NCBI GenBank assembly: GCA_903632075.3
Contig: CAHIKZ030004126.1
Coordinates: 1,377,501-1,441,500, forward strand
From: Acanthosepion pharaonis
Lineage: Eukaryota > Mollusca > Cephalopoda > Sepiida > Sepiidae
DNA length: 64,000 nucleotides
Reading direction: 5' to 3'
In this document: positions 35,031-49,600 of the stretch, piece after piece
Numbering within the stretch: the stretch's first letter is position 1
How the letters are laid out: each line of letters starts with the position of its first letter
Program-made: the position numbers and the translations under genes
Notes under the pieces: model-generated
The model's database searches: none
Seen by the model: only the letters and a program-made list of their open reading frames with translations
What the model was told of the DNA's origin: nothing

Positions 35031-38000
35031 TGAACTCTTGTCGTATTTGACATATGAGGGTCAAGCAGCTCAGTTCCTAGGAACTGAAAGCCCGACACCA
35101 GCACATATGATTTGATTATAGTAGTGAAGACTTTGTGCAGAACCAATCACACTTTTTGAAGTGCCAAATACAGAGACCTGGTGCACTACGTGCCACAAGA
35201 TCTACAAACAAACCTACGCAGGTTTTGAATTCAGAGTTGTTCTTCTCCAGGATCAGTTGCCATCCAAGGCTATAGAACCCAGGAAGCATGGTGCAGTAGT
35301 GAATAGTGGCTCAGATTGAGTTGAATCCATGACATTCACTTACATGCTAATACTCTTGGGAAAGGTATTAATCCTCTTCTTCTACCTCCTGATACTCAAT
35401 TCAAGTGTTGGTTCATGAATTTAACAACACTGTAATTGGGAGTTCAATCTCTGGGCCAGATGGGGCAAACAAAGGTATTTTTCAACATGATCCCTTTCTT
35501 TGTCAATGCACTTAACCCAAGGATTCTACATTAATTTCTTTTACAAGAAGTTAACACTATTTACACTTGAACTACTGTCCTTATTTTTGTTGCTACTGTC
35601 ACAACATTTTTAACTCTGGCCTTCGTCAAGTGCTTGCTGAACATGGAAAACTTCAGGGAATTTCAAACTGAACCATTTATTTAATCTGTGGTTGTACATT
35701 GTTCTCATTCCATTATAAAGGACTAGGGATATCGCATCTTGTTCTTATTTGCTACTGCTCAGTTACTGCTTGCCCTGTTCCCAAGTACACACTCCTCGGC
35801 CAAAGTGATTAAATTTACAATTACTATGTCACCCATTTCTCAAAGCAATGCTCTCATCCAATAGGCTATTGGGACAATCCTGGATGGAAAACGTGGAGTA
35901 TTAAACCTAACACACTTGCTGATGAGTACTGTTGTTTGTCATGCTCAACTGCACTCACCAAGGTGTCTCTTTTATACAGTGGCTGCTGCTGTCCTTAAAG
36001 CTTTGCTGTCATTCTCTTTCTTTATTAACCTTTACCTCACTTGCAGGCAACAACAGTTGCTATAGAATTTTTTCCCTTTGCTCCTCTAGGCGCATTCTGT
36101 CGGCTTGAGATGATTGCTATAAATGAACACTTGTCAATTGTTATTTCCGGTATTTCAAGCTGGAAATCACCTACTACTGCTTTGGAACAAGGTTAAACTT
36201 CCATTTTCCAACGCCATTTTGAATTCTTCTTAGCTCTACACAAGGTGTAACAATGATGAAACTCACATTAACATTTTTGATTTTTTTTTAAACAAAAATG
36301 GCCACATAAATATCCAACAAAGCATTTATTCAGGAGTTTTTCTTTGATTAGGACTCTGATGATGATTTTGAAGGCTTTACTTAAGTGAATATTGATGGTG
36401 AAGTGGTCGAAGACGATACCCACGCTAGCGATGTGGAGGAAAGTGATGATAGCCACTAGCAGCTACTATCATCCATGCCTAATTTTTTGGAAGCTATTGC
36501 GCAACCATCAGTATAACTGATAGCCTTTTCAAAGGGGAATTATTTTGTCTGTTTATAAATGACAAAATAATAACTTTATTTGTCAATGAGACAAACAAAT
36601 ACGAGTCAGGTGAAAAAAGAGAAAACAAATGCTTGTGTCTCCTCGATGTCATTTTTTTGACAAAATGAAAGTTTTCTTAGCGATTTTGTTTCTTATTGCA
36701 CTCCCAGAATGCCACAAGGAGTAAATAAAAGTTAAAGCATGTTGAATTATTTACATATTTTTTAATATATTTGTTCTTTTATTTTGCATTTTTTATTTCA
36801 TGTTTGAATTTTTTTGTTTTCAACATCAAAACATGCATACAAAACATGCATTATATCAAAATATTACTCAATCATTCTTTTATTAGTATACAAAAAGTAA
36901 AATCTATACGCACAATACAAAGAAAGTTATAACAATTTTAAAACAGTAGATGTTCATGTTTTTTGTGACCTCAAAAAAATGTTGTGGCATGGGGAGCAAT
37001 TCTTGAAAGAATTTGGCAGGGTAAAGGTTAAAAAGAGCTAAAACAGTCTCAGTAGTTGGAGACATTTTTTTCTAACAAACAAATGTTAGATAAAAAAAAA
37101 AAAGAAAACATATAATATGCAGTGATAGGGAGAACAATTCTAGAAAGAATTTAGCATGGTAAAGGTTAATGGATTTGTTGAGTCACTATATATGCAATCA
37201 TTGGAGCAAAAGTTTTGATATATTTGCATGATAAAAAAAAAAAAATCAAAGATTACACATTATCCAACAGAGAAAAAAAAATGATTAAAAGAATCAAACC
37301 TTGAGTTGTATTCACAAGATAGCTTCTCCTTTAATTGAGACATACTGAAGGGTACTGTTTGTACTTTGACAGGTTGTTGCTTGTTGGGTGTCTGAATGGA
37401 CACCTTGCAAGTCTTCAGCAATTTTTCTCGGGCAGGCGTATGCCCGGGTTTTACTTTCTGGAAAAAAGGTTAAAAAAAAAAAAAAAAAATACATAAGAAA
37501 GGAAAGAAAAAAATGATTCAGAACAACATATCTTAGGAATTTTGTTTTAATCATTTCACTCCAAGCAAGGCAATAAAATCCACTATGATGTAAGCAGTTA
37601 CCGAGAGTGAAAAAAAACAAGAAAACAATTATTAAAGGGTTTAGTTTGATTTGTTTTACAGCATATCAATCTCAATGGGCTATTTAATACTTGCAAAATT
37701 TTTTCAAAAATTTATTGCTGATGATACACCCCCCCAAATGTATTACTGGTAATATTTGTTTGTTTTTTTTTCAAAAATTTATTGCTGGTACTATTTTTTT
37801 TTTGTTTTATTTTGTTTTTCAAAAATGTATTGTTGGTAATATTTTTTTCTTTTACAAAAATTTATTGCTGGTAATATTTGTTTTTTTTTCCAAAATTTTA
37901 TTGCTGGTACTATTTGTTTTTTTTTTGTTTTTCAAAAATGTATTGTTGGTAATATTTTTTTCTTTTACAAAAATTTATTGCTGGTAATATTTGTTTTATT

Positions 38001-41000
38001 TTTCCCAAAATGTATTGTGGGTAATATTTTTTTCTTTTTCAAAAATTTATTGCTGGTATTAAAACCTATTTTTACACTTTCATAGTATTTTGACTCCAGT
38101 TTTTTTTGGGGGGGTTAACTATTTGCCCATAGCTGGGACCCTAACAGGTGCTACCACCCCAGGTCAGGGTAGACCTGGGAACACCAGCAATTAAGAGGTT
38201 GTTCCATGCTCCTCAAAACCTCCTGATCAGAGGCCTTGCTGTTGGATGTAGTTTATCGTCTTACCCGGGGTGCGTATGTAGCTTATCGTCATACCCAGAA
38301 TGGATTATTGAATAGAAAGGACAATAAAAGAACAGAATTCAAGAGGACCAAAAATGACGACTGATGTTGCATTTCAATTTTTAAAGATCGTAGTTGACAG
38401 GAAAGCAAGAAGCTAAGAAGGGAGTTCCACAAGCGAGAAGTGCAAGAGAAGAAATGTTTACTATTTGACCATAGCTGGGACCCTAACAGGTGTTACCGCT
38501 CTGGGTCAGGATGGATCTCGGAACAGGAGCAATTAAGAGGTGGTTCCACGCTCTTCAAAAACATTTCAATCCAAGGTCTTGCTGCTGGATGTAGCTTATT
38601 ATCAAAAACAGGACGGATCTTAGTAGTGATAAACTTTTTCTATTTCTTCTTTATCTTATCACACACACACACATATATATGTGTGTAAGCAAATATATGG
38701 ATATAGATCCGACAGTATGAAGAAAAATATATGGAAAAAAACAAACAAAAATCCTAATATGCAATTACGCTGTTTTAATGTTAATATAATGTCAACGTCA
38801 GACGTTTCAGTCGAGTAGTTAATTATGTTTTATGAATATGTCCTGAAGATGGTCTACTAGACCGAAACGTCCGACGTTGACATTATATTAACATTAAAAC
38901 AACATAATTGCATATTAGGATTTTTGTCTGTTTTTTCCGTATATTTTTCCACCTATATATATATGTACACTTTCTGACCATAAGATCATGGTCAGTATAT
39001 TAGGATGGTGATTTCCTGATGTTATTGGTCTGGGGAGGCAATTTGAGGGTGTGGCATCTTTGGAAAGTGCCTGAGAATACACCACAGGTTGACCAAAGCC
39101 TAGTGAGCGGAACTGAGCAAATAGAACTGTTTGGAAGCTGCCATGACGTTACAAGTCATCATAGCCAAGGGTTGGGTACATTGGCGTTTTTCAAATGGCT
39201 GATCATGCCAGATGATGCACTCTCTTCCAGAAACTTTAACTCTGGACTGCCCTGCACAGTTCCAGCATAAACCACAGGTGTACTCTGTAGGTGAACAAGC
39301 CTGAGCAAGTGTCTACAACAGGGATTGACTAGTCGAACCAACCGACTCAAAATCAAATAACTGGCCATTATGTATATAGGGATACATATATATATGTACA
39401 TGTGGCCGAGTGGTAAGAATATTCGCTTTCTATCCATGCAATCTAGGTTCCAATCCCACCATGGTCGATTTGTCAGGAAGCTGACTTCTTGATGTTATTG
39501 GTCTGGCGGAAGCACCCTACGGCACCTTCAGAAAGTGCCTGAAAACTATACTATGGGTTGGCCCAAGCTTTGTAAGTGAAATTGGACTGACAAACTTTTT
39601 GAGAGCTGTTGATGGTTGTGCTAGCACAGAGTCACAAGTCATCGTGACAGAGGTTTTGAGCAGACTGGCCTTGTTCAGGCTTTTGATCATGTCAGATAAT
39701 GCACTCTTTCAAAGAAAATTTAACTAAGGTCCACTCAGCATAGTTGCAATATAAACAACAGTGGCTGTTGAACAAATGCAAATGTGCAGGCATCTGTGAA
39801 CAGTGATTGGCTTGCTCTTCTGACAAATGGGTATGCTCGGGAAAATGAGAGTAGCCAGATATTGTTTGCATAAGGATGGTGGTCTCGATTTAATATAAAT
39901 TTTCTTGAGGACTTTCATATGATAGCTAGAGTGTGATCCAGAAAAAGGCTGGGAACCTCTGGTTTAGGGTTTCATCAGGTTATCATAGGAGTTTTATTTA
40001 TTTATTTATTTTTTTTTTACCAAATTTCACTCAGTACAAAACTTGAGAGCCACTCAAGGTAGAGGGTTACAGTCAGAATCGTAATGGTGAATAAGACGTG
40101 TGAATTGAAGAGAAGGTGGAAGGAAGTGAAGATTATGAAGAGGAAAGATGACCACTGACCCTTGAAGAGGTCAAAATTGAACAGAGGAGTTTGTTGCAGT
40201 TCTAGGGGAAAAAGCTGTCTTTTAAAACATCTTGCAAAGTCAAGAGTACATGGCACTGCCCATCTCTCTGAATAAAACAGATGCTACGAGGAGCAAAAAA
40301 AAAATCCCTGATTGCCCAAAGGGCTCCGTAAAACATGCCTTATGCCAAACTAAGCAAAGTAAATAAGATTTTTATTTCCACTTACTGCAGAAACTTTGGT
40401 TTTGGTATTCAGAATTTTGTTAGCAGCTCTTTCCTTGGCCAACTGCATTTGTTCTTTGTATCTAAAATGAGAAAACAACAGACGTGACATAACGGAACGC
40501 AACTATGGCGTGGGACACTCGGGAAGTAAAGAGGACTGCGAATGATTTTATCTGAGACTGAAGTATCTGGAGTTTTATAGCCAGTAGTAAATCTTAAAAG
40601 ACTGGTTTCCACCCAAGGTTATAGAACACAGTCTGTTCTGTTATTTACCCATAGTTGGGAGGAGAAGAGAAGGATTCATACCTTTCCAAAGGGTATTAGC
40701 ATGTAAGTGAATGTAATGGATCCGACTGGAATTTGAACCCAGCTCTCTGATTCCTTAATCTGAGCTGCTAACCCTTACTCCACCATGTTTCCATAAAAAA
40801 AAATAAGAGAAGGAAAAACTTTGAATTCAAAACAGACCTGGAGAGGGTTAGGCTTTAGTCAGGCTACCTTGCCTAAGAAACACGACTTATACTGCAGTTG
40901 CAGTACACATGGTACCTCTACAACCCTATGGGTCATGGGATAAGAGAAACAAATGCTTAAAAGACAGTTCATTAAGAACAGGTAGAAAACCTGATTGTAG

Positions 41001-43252
41001 TGAGAGAATACAGTTGCCATGCCAGGCATATGTACCTGTTTGGTGGGTAAATCCAATATGGCTGACGTTGTAAGGTAGCGACACTGTCATGAGTGGTCAC
41101 AAGGGGCAGCCATTTGCAACCACCCCACTATGCATGTGTGACGCTACTTTTTTTTTTATAAATATGATCGAAGCACTTTTAGTGTGACTGTTGGACAATG
41201 CATTTGATTTCTAGCCATTTTACATACATTGGGATTTTTGACATTAGGCCTATATTTTCTTTCTGGATCCTGTGATTTGTTCGTTTCATTTTAAACTTAA
41301 GCTCTCACATCAAATTTATAACCCTGATCCCCTACTGATGTAAACATACAGCGTGACCTTCGGGCAAGCTTTCCACCGACTGGGAAATGTTTATCTCATC
41401 TCAATTCTTGATCTTGCCAGTGTGCACTGAAAGGTGAGAAAAGGCCAGTTGCTGTTCATAGTGATTTTCCAAGCGTAGCATAGATGTGGCACAAGGCTGA
41501 AAGTAAGGGGCACCTAGTGAGGATTGAACTCACTACTCATTCGTAATTGTTCTAGCGAGACAAGCATGCTAACCATTACACCACCTCGAGGTGCCCAAAG
41601 CCATTTTCCAAGCGTAGCTTAGATGTGGCACAAGGCCGAATGTAGGGGGCACCCAGTGATGATCGAACTCACTACTCAGTCATAAGTGCTCTAGCGAGAC
41701 ACGCTTGCTAATCATTACACTGCCTTGGGGTGCCTCCAGTTGCTGTTCATAAGTTAACAAGATGAAAGACAAACACCACGTTGAGAAATCAGAACGCAAA
41801 CCCTGCTTACCATATCAAAGTTTTATTTAGGACTTTGCCTGTTCATTTGGGTGGATCAGTTCAAAAATGTACCTGGAGACACTGAAACTTTTCAAACCCT
41901 GTCAAGATATCCAATTCTACAGTCCAGGCTTCACCATTTTTATCTGGTGTATTGCATATCCTCATTATCAATATGCTTGATAATATATACCGATTATTGA
42001 GCTTAACGAATTATACCCACAGATAAACGTGCAGTAAGTGAAAAGCAATTACCTTTTCACATCTTTCTGGCAGAGATTCTTAAACTCAGCTTTCTCCACA
42101 TCCGTCAAGGACTTCCACTTTTTAACAATGAGCTCAGACAGGGTCTTGTAGTCTGCATCAGGATTTTCTTCCATAACTTAAAAAAAAAAAATAATTCACA
42201 AAAGGACAACTGAAAAGATCAGCGGACACATCAACACTAGTGTTATGGTACAGAAAGAAGTAATGCAGAGAGAGATTACGTCAGTAGATTTCTAACAAGT
42301 GGTACAATAATTTGACTGAACACAAACGTAATATGAACTAGACTGACCATAAATTCGTTTGGGTTCCTTTAAAAAGCAGTCCATCCTAGAAAATGGTGAG
42401 GTAAAAATATCATCAATTTTGGTATTAATTATACATATTTTAATTTGTATTTTCAGTACAAATTATTGTAATTATTATTATTCACAATATTACTTTGATC
42501 AAACGAAGAAATTAATAAATGGAAAGTGTTATCCTCATCGTCATTGCCATATTCACAACGTTTCAACCGTTGTAAGCCCCGGCCTTCTTCAGGTGATTGG
42601 AATTTCAAACCAAACCCTTTATTTCGTCCACTGGGGTAGATTGTTCTAGTTCCACGTACCACGCCTCTTCTGGGTGTCTCAATTATTTCTCTTTAACTCA
42701 ACTCTCCAAGTTTTTGTTCCTGACTGCTGTAGCCTGGTATTGAACTCACAACTCTAGTGGATAAAGGTGTTGGTTAGATCCAGTGACTAAACCTAAAGAG
42801 TTGTGAGTTCAATACCAGGCCACAGCAGTGGTGAACCAAAAAAAGAATCACAACACTTGAAGATACAAGACTGGACGATTGATAATTTATACTGGCACCA
42901 AACCCTAAACTAGTTTGGAAGCTGTATAACTTCTTATCCCGTAGCTGTGCAAAGAAAGAAATATTGGAACAAGCAGGGTCTGAAGAGAGTGACTGCACAT
43001 CGACAAAAAGCAAGACTAGATCAATGCGGCCTAGGAGACGTGTACAGGAAGAGAGAGGCTTATAATAGTTTAGTAGATTAAAGTGTTAGTTCACTTTGTG
43101 GATTTGGTGATGTAGTAATTGTGAGTTCAATCTCTGGTCTGGGCAGTGTGTACAGGGTGAGTAATAACTGAACAATACTAAAAATAAGAACTACATGAGA
43201 AATCCCCATACAAAGACAGAGGAATGAGTACAGTCCACTCCACCCAAAGATG

Positions 43253-43286
<34 letters not shown>

Positions 43287-44473
43287 TTGGTTCCCTCTAC
43301 CATTCCAGAAAGTACCTGACTCGCTACCCCCTGCTATCCTCAACCTTTACAAGAGACAGATCAAGCTGAAAACGAAGTACTTGTGCCATGTGTGGGAAGG
43401 AGCTGCCCGGTCTTCACTTTCCAGTCTTGACATAGTCCAAAAAAAAAAAAAAAAAAAAAATCTCCGCTTCTTTATGGGTGAGAAATTATTTTCCAAGATC
43501 ACAATTCACTCAATGCACTATTTCCTTGGAAAGTGTTCACACGAATTATATTGCTTAGTTCTACCAGTTCTAATGTTCACAGCTAAGATCCGCCATGCCA
43601 TAAATATTGTAACAAACCACAATTGTATTCCATTGGTCTAAGTTTTACTTGAGCAGCTACTTCCCACAAACTGCTGCTTTTTGGAACCTACTCCCAAGAG
43701 GATGCTTTCCTCGATCACTATAATCTTAACCTGTTCAAGTCTAGGGTCAAATGTTATCTTCCCTACATATCCACAAAAACCGTGCTTCTTACTCTGTAAC
43801 CCTCTACTTTGAGTGGTTCTCGAGCCTTATATAGGGTGAATATCATTGTAAAAAAGAGAACAAAATTTGTCTATTTACTCTTTGGTCTGATCTGCTTGGA
43901 GAAGATGAGAAATGACGTTTCAGGACGTTTGACTGGCTGGCTTTCAACTAGATCATATAAAGTTGTCTGCCCTTCCATAATGTTAATCTAAAAAGAAAAA
44001 AAAAACAAAAATCAGAAATAAAATTATTTTTATCTTAAATCGAAGTAACATAGTTTTTGTTTGTAAATTTACTAAAATATAATCTTTCATCTTTGTGATA
44101 GGCAGAAAATATTTTTCATATTACCAAAGTTGGTCTAACGACCAACCTCATTCTACTTAGCACTGCTTTTCACAGTTACCACAATTCGATTGACAAAGTC
44201 TTCTTCATTAGTCCAATCTCTGAGGCAGAGTTTCTCGACTGGTGCACCTGGGCACACTAAAGTGCGCTGAAAGGCAGGCGAGTGCACCCCAAGTTAACAG
44301 AAGTGTAATTTATTAAACATAATGACACTAAGATGACAGGACAGGAGATAATGACACTAAGATGCATTGGATCGCTAGGAGTGAAAAATAATGAGAAGAT
44401 GTGAGGAAGAACTGGTTGGTTGGTTGGGTTTTATGGCATATCAACCACTGTAGGTCATTTAATGCCAAATTAA

Positions 44474-44512
<39 letters not shown>

Positions 44513-46586
44513 TAGTACTATTAAACGTATAGCTGGCAACATTATTTTTTCCAAAACGTATAGCTGGCAACATTATTTTTTCAAAAACGTATAGCTGGCA
44601 ACATTATTTTTTCAAAAACGTATTATCAGAAGCCTTGCTGTTTGATGTACTTTATCACCATACCCAGGACGCAGATGTACTTTATCGTCATACCCAGGAT
44701 GTGGGTAAGGTCTGAAAAAAACTGGGAGTTCACTATTTGCCCATAGCTGGGACCCTAACAGGTGCTACCACCCTGGGTCAGGGTGGACCAGGGAACACTA
44801 GCAATTAAGAGGCGGTTCCACACTCCTCAAAACCTCCTGATCAGAGGCCTTGCTGTTGGATGCAGTTTAATGTCATACCCAGGACAGAAAGAACCGGAAT
44901 ACCAATCCTAAACAGGAAATGAGGGATAAAAATAAATGCTTATTTCAGGAAACTTCTTTATTATCCCCACCCCCGTTTTCAAATTCATGATTAATTTTCC
45001 ATTATAAATCCCTTGCCCACCAATTATTTTGGGAAAACATTTCATTTCCAGGCAAATTTTTTATTTGTTTTTAATATAATAACTAAGAAACTGAGGCACT
45101 TCGAAGTACCCGTGCAGTGGCTAACATCCCTACCAGATGTACAGACTTGTTTCAAGCTCAGAAAGGCATAAAAAGAATCAAGATCGACGCATAAACATGT
45201 CTGTAGCTGGTTTTTGAATGTTATGTTTTGGACATGTTTATTTGCCTGTGTCTGAAAAAGACACTTTGGATAAAAACGTATATATGCCAAGGTGGGGGTT
45301 AAACTCTAAAGTGCACCCCAGAGATTTTGCTATTCTACATGGGCATCTTCAAGTTGGCTAGAAACATGTTGACGGATTTGTCTGGGCACACTCAGCGTTC
45401 CGCAAATTACTCGTAAGCTAAGAAACGATCTGGTACAAAGGCAATCCGCAGGGCTCGTTTTAGCTGCTCGACATCTGAATTTTGCTCTGAGTTTAACTGT
45501 TGGTATACAGCAAATGCTCCGCCCGTCAACCTCAGAGGAAGAACACGTTCAACCTTTTTAATTCCACACAGGTCACAAACAAGTTCTGCCTTCTCAATCC
45601 ATTCAGTAACTGCTTGTTCAGTCACTGAACCATCAAACTCGGGTATCAACTTGACGTCAAATGTCTTGTCCGTCATAGTGCCGAAATAACTTGTAAGCGT
45701 TCTGAAAGCAAAGGAAATGTTTGTCGCAGATTAATTCCACAACGCAGAGAACAAATCACTACAGGTACTATCTCACAAATTCCAATGCACATAAACAGTC
45801 AGAAAAATAACTCACTCGCCGAGGAAAAACGGATGTATTTTGGCTACAGCATTCGTCAGAGAGTGAGTTATTTTTCTGACTGTTCACATGCATTGGAATT
45901 TGTGAGATAGTACCTGTGAATCGAGTTTTCAGCATTTCTTTCTGCCCCTGATATTCGAGTCTGAACTTACAGTGATTTGTTCTTTGCATTGTGGAATTAA
46001 TCTGCGAGAAACATTTTCTTTGCTTTCAGAATGCTTACAGGGCGCCCTGAAATATAAAATCGTTGAGAAACACTGCTCTAAGAAAAAGAGGAAAGGAAAA
46101 GAGGTGAAAAAAAAAACATATCAGTGAACAGGAGTAGCATGACTAATATATACTAACTGGTTTGCCATATTTCCAGCAATGTGTGCCACACAGGCTATTC
46201 CATACTCAGCAACCCATGTAACAAAAAGGATTTCTTATTATGCATCAAGCCAGTGTAGATTTCATTCCAGTACAGTTTTCTTTGTTCAGTCGTGGCCAAG
46301 GTGTTATTGCATGGGAACAAAAGAGTTTTATATATGAAGTTGAGATTGCCGAGAAGATAATGTTTACTTGTACCTAGCCTAACACTAACCTGTATGGAAA
46401 AACCACATGGTTTATAGATATTACAAGTAAATCATTATATATTTTTAAATAAATAAACATTCTCCCTCAGCAGTAGCAAGATTCAGAGTTTGATGCAAAG
46501 CACAATCCCAGTGAGGGATTATATGTGTATTTATTAATATATACTTAATAGCTCTTGTATTGAGCATTATATTATTAACAGCAGCA

Positions 46587-46652
<66 letters not shown>

Positions 46653-49600
46653 AAAGGCTCAAACACTAATATTCCATGGTTGTAATTTATTACATTGGAA
46701 TCGTAATCACAATCCAATTCATCAGACCTACAAATTCAAAAAGAAATCAGAAAATATGACTCTGGGTATAAAAAAAAAAAATTTTTAGTGAGAATGTATG
46801 TGTGGGAGTGGGGAATGTATGAAAGCTCTAGAGAGAGGGTGTAACGGAAGAAAGAAGAACAGGAAAGGCCTTAAGGTGAAGGTGGGGATGAAAATTTAAA
46901 AGACAAGTTAAATAACGGTTTAAATGAGCGAGATACAGATAAATATGAATTATTTTCAGATGCATAAATCACTACCGATTTGCTGACCTAAAATTAAAAA
47001 AAAAAAGACACCGGAAACATGTGGATACATTTGTGGTGACATTAGGCACAATAAAAAATTAAATGATCTAAATGTAAAATCCAGCCAATTCACACTGCTG
47101 ATGTATATATGAAAACTTTCTCTCTGGTTTGCATTTGCTAACCTTATTTATTTGCTAACCGAAAAGAGAAGAAGACAAAGAGGAAGAAAAGGCAAAAAAA
47201 AAAAACCCAAAGGAGTGGGGTCAAACTCAAAACGAAGTTATTTATAAGAGAAATAATGTGTAATCAAGAATAATTAGACAAAACATATAATATGGACTAT
47301 ATACATACATATATATATATGAGACACACACAGGGTAAATGAAAAATGCCTCCCTATTTGATGTATGATGGACTCTCCTGTGTAATTATAATCTTTACAA
47401 GAGAGTAGAGTCCATCATACATAAAATAGGGAATTACTTTTCTATCAACCTATATATATTTTAGTGGGACACAGGTTCAAATCTTGTTGGAGAATAGATT
47501 TTCTTTAAATCAGATTTCTCAAGTGTTAAGCTCAGTAGATGAAATAAAAATACAGTTTAAAAAAATAAACAGAACGTCTACTCAAATGTGGGTAGACACT
47601 AAAAATAATGTTTAAAGTGATAAAATAATATTGGTAAATTAAATCCAGCAATTTCCTCTATATTCCAATTGTAAGAAGAAAGTCCCACTCGCACAGCTTT
47701 TTTCCCCACCATAGAACTGCCACTTTGAGGAACACATTCCCATGTGGGTGCTTTCTTGAAAGCGACAATCTTAACCTCTTCAAGTTCAGGAACATTCGCT
47801 ATATATCCTCCTTATCCTCATAATCTTTACTCGCTATCATCTCTTTCATTCATATCACAAACACTTCATTCATCACTACCATTTTAACAATAGCCTTTTA
47901 GCTCAAGTTGGGTGACCACTTGAGAATAACAGGTGGTCTAAGCTTGAATGTGCAGGTGTGGTAATGGATAATGGCTTGGAATTGATAATTGGAGAGCTGA
48001 GTTCCAATTCCAGTTGGGTTCATTATATTAACATACCCATGAAAAAAGGTATGAAGCTACCTCTTCTCTTTCCAGCTATAGGTTAAATTAGTAGGACTTG
48101 TATCACTAAATTATTATTACTTAAAAAAAAAAATCCTTATGATCTAAAAATAATTGCTGACTTTAAATAACCTACAAAGGGTTGATAAGCAGTAAAAAAA
48201 ACAAATCTATTATGATCATTCTAGCTTGAGTGGCTCTCAAGCTTTGTGCTGAATCAAATGTAGTATCAAAGAAAAACAAAAAAATGCATTTGGAGAACAA
48301 ACCTCTTTATACAATAATGAACATTCATATCCTGAGGTCCTCAGATCCTTCTTGCATTTTGCTTGTAGCCGTAAATGATCAGTGAATTGAGGTATATTTA
48401 TTTTTGTTTAACCTCTAACCTGGTCGTTCTTAACCTGGGTTTGGTCAAACCGCAAGGGTTCAGTGAGTCATTCTCAGGGGTTCGGCAGAGGTCAAGACAT
48501 GTCAATAATGAATACCTCTATGAAATCAATGAACTTCAGCAGAGCCAGGTTCAGCGGCAACTCTTCAGAACAATGTTCTCAATATTTTGGGGTCACCAAA
48601 TTGTAGCGTATCCTTTTATTGCTAAGAAAGCGCTCGAGATACACATATCGTTTGTTATAATGTATCTTTACAATCTTTTTTGAGGATGGTAGACATGAAA
48701 ACAAAGAAAAGGAAGAGACTTTGTTGCAAAAATACAAGAGTGGCACTTGCCAAGGTGAAGAAGCGCATTTCTGAACTTGTCTCTGATGGGCAACAATAAA
48801 AGTTACATTGACTTGCAGTAAATATTCATCGAGTTATGTTTTTAATTTTGTGTGAAAGTCATGTTTTGTTGGTTTCGTTCTTTGCACATTGTGATTTCAT
48901 GTGCAGCTTATGCATGGTTCATTTGTGCACTAATAAAATATATACCTACGTTCTGAAGAAATTATATTTTATTTTTCCAATTACAAAGGGTTTGGTGAAT
49001 GCCTGGATGAAAATTGTGGGGTTCATTACCTCCAACAAGGTTAAGAAGCGCTGATCTAAACATTTTGTGTAAAAACAGTGATATAGTAGCGGTAGTTCTG
49101 CATCTTTGTGCCTGTGAGAAAAGACGATGCAAAGCGGGAAATACATAATGCCCTACAAGACTGTGTAATGTAAACTGTCAAGTTTGGAAAGTGAGGATTT
49201 TAGCTGCCTCATTCCAGATATGGCAGCAAAATTTCAATTATTGTCTGATCTGACACTTTTAAAGAAAGTGAAAAGGGTAAAATATTTTCTTGATCGGCAA
49301 AATGAGTTATGTTTTTAGCATGGATGTCATACTTTGTCGGTTTTGTTCTTTGAACAGAGTGATTTCATGTGCAACTGGTTCATGAAATATATACCTATGT
49401 TTTGAAGAAATGATATTTTATTTTTCCAATTACAAAGGGTTCAGTAAATGCACAGATGAAATTTGCAGGGTTCAGTTCCACCAATTAAGAAGCGCTGATC
49501 TAACCAGTGTACAACCCTCCCACCCCATGTTATACGGTTGCCTGACAAGCGAAACGTAAAATTATGATAATCATTTATTTCTTACTAATCAAAAACAGAA

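Noticed and set aside
37690..38065. CRISPR-like array
   Set aside because: Units are contiguous and low-complexity with no unique spacers; the context is eukaryotic.
41459..41734. tRNA gene
   Set aside because: Anticodon arm is weak and the copies share a non-tRNA tail with other loci; SINE is the better reading.
48375..48683. 102-codon frame as a host gene
   Set aside because: Overlaps the left end of the hAT remnant and shows no domain.
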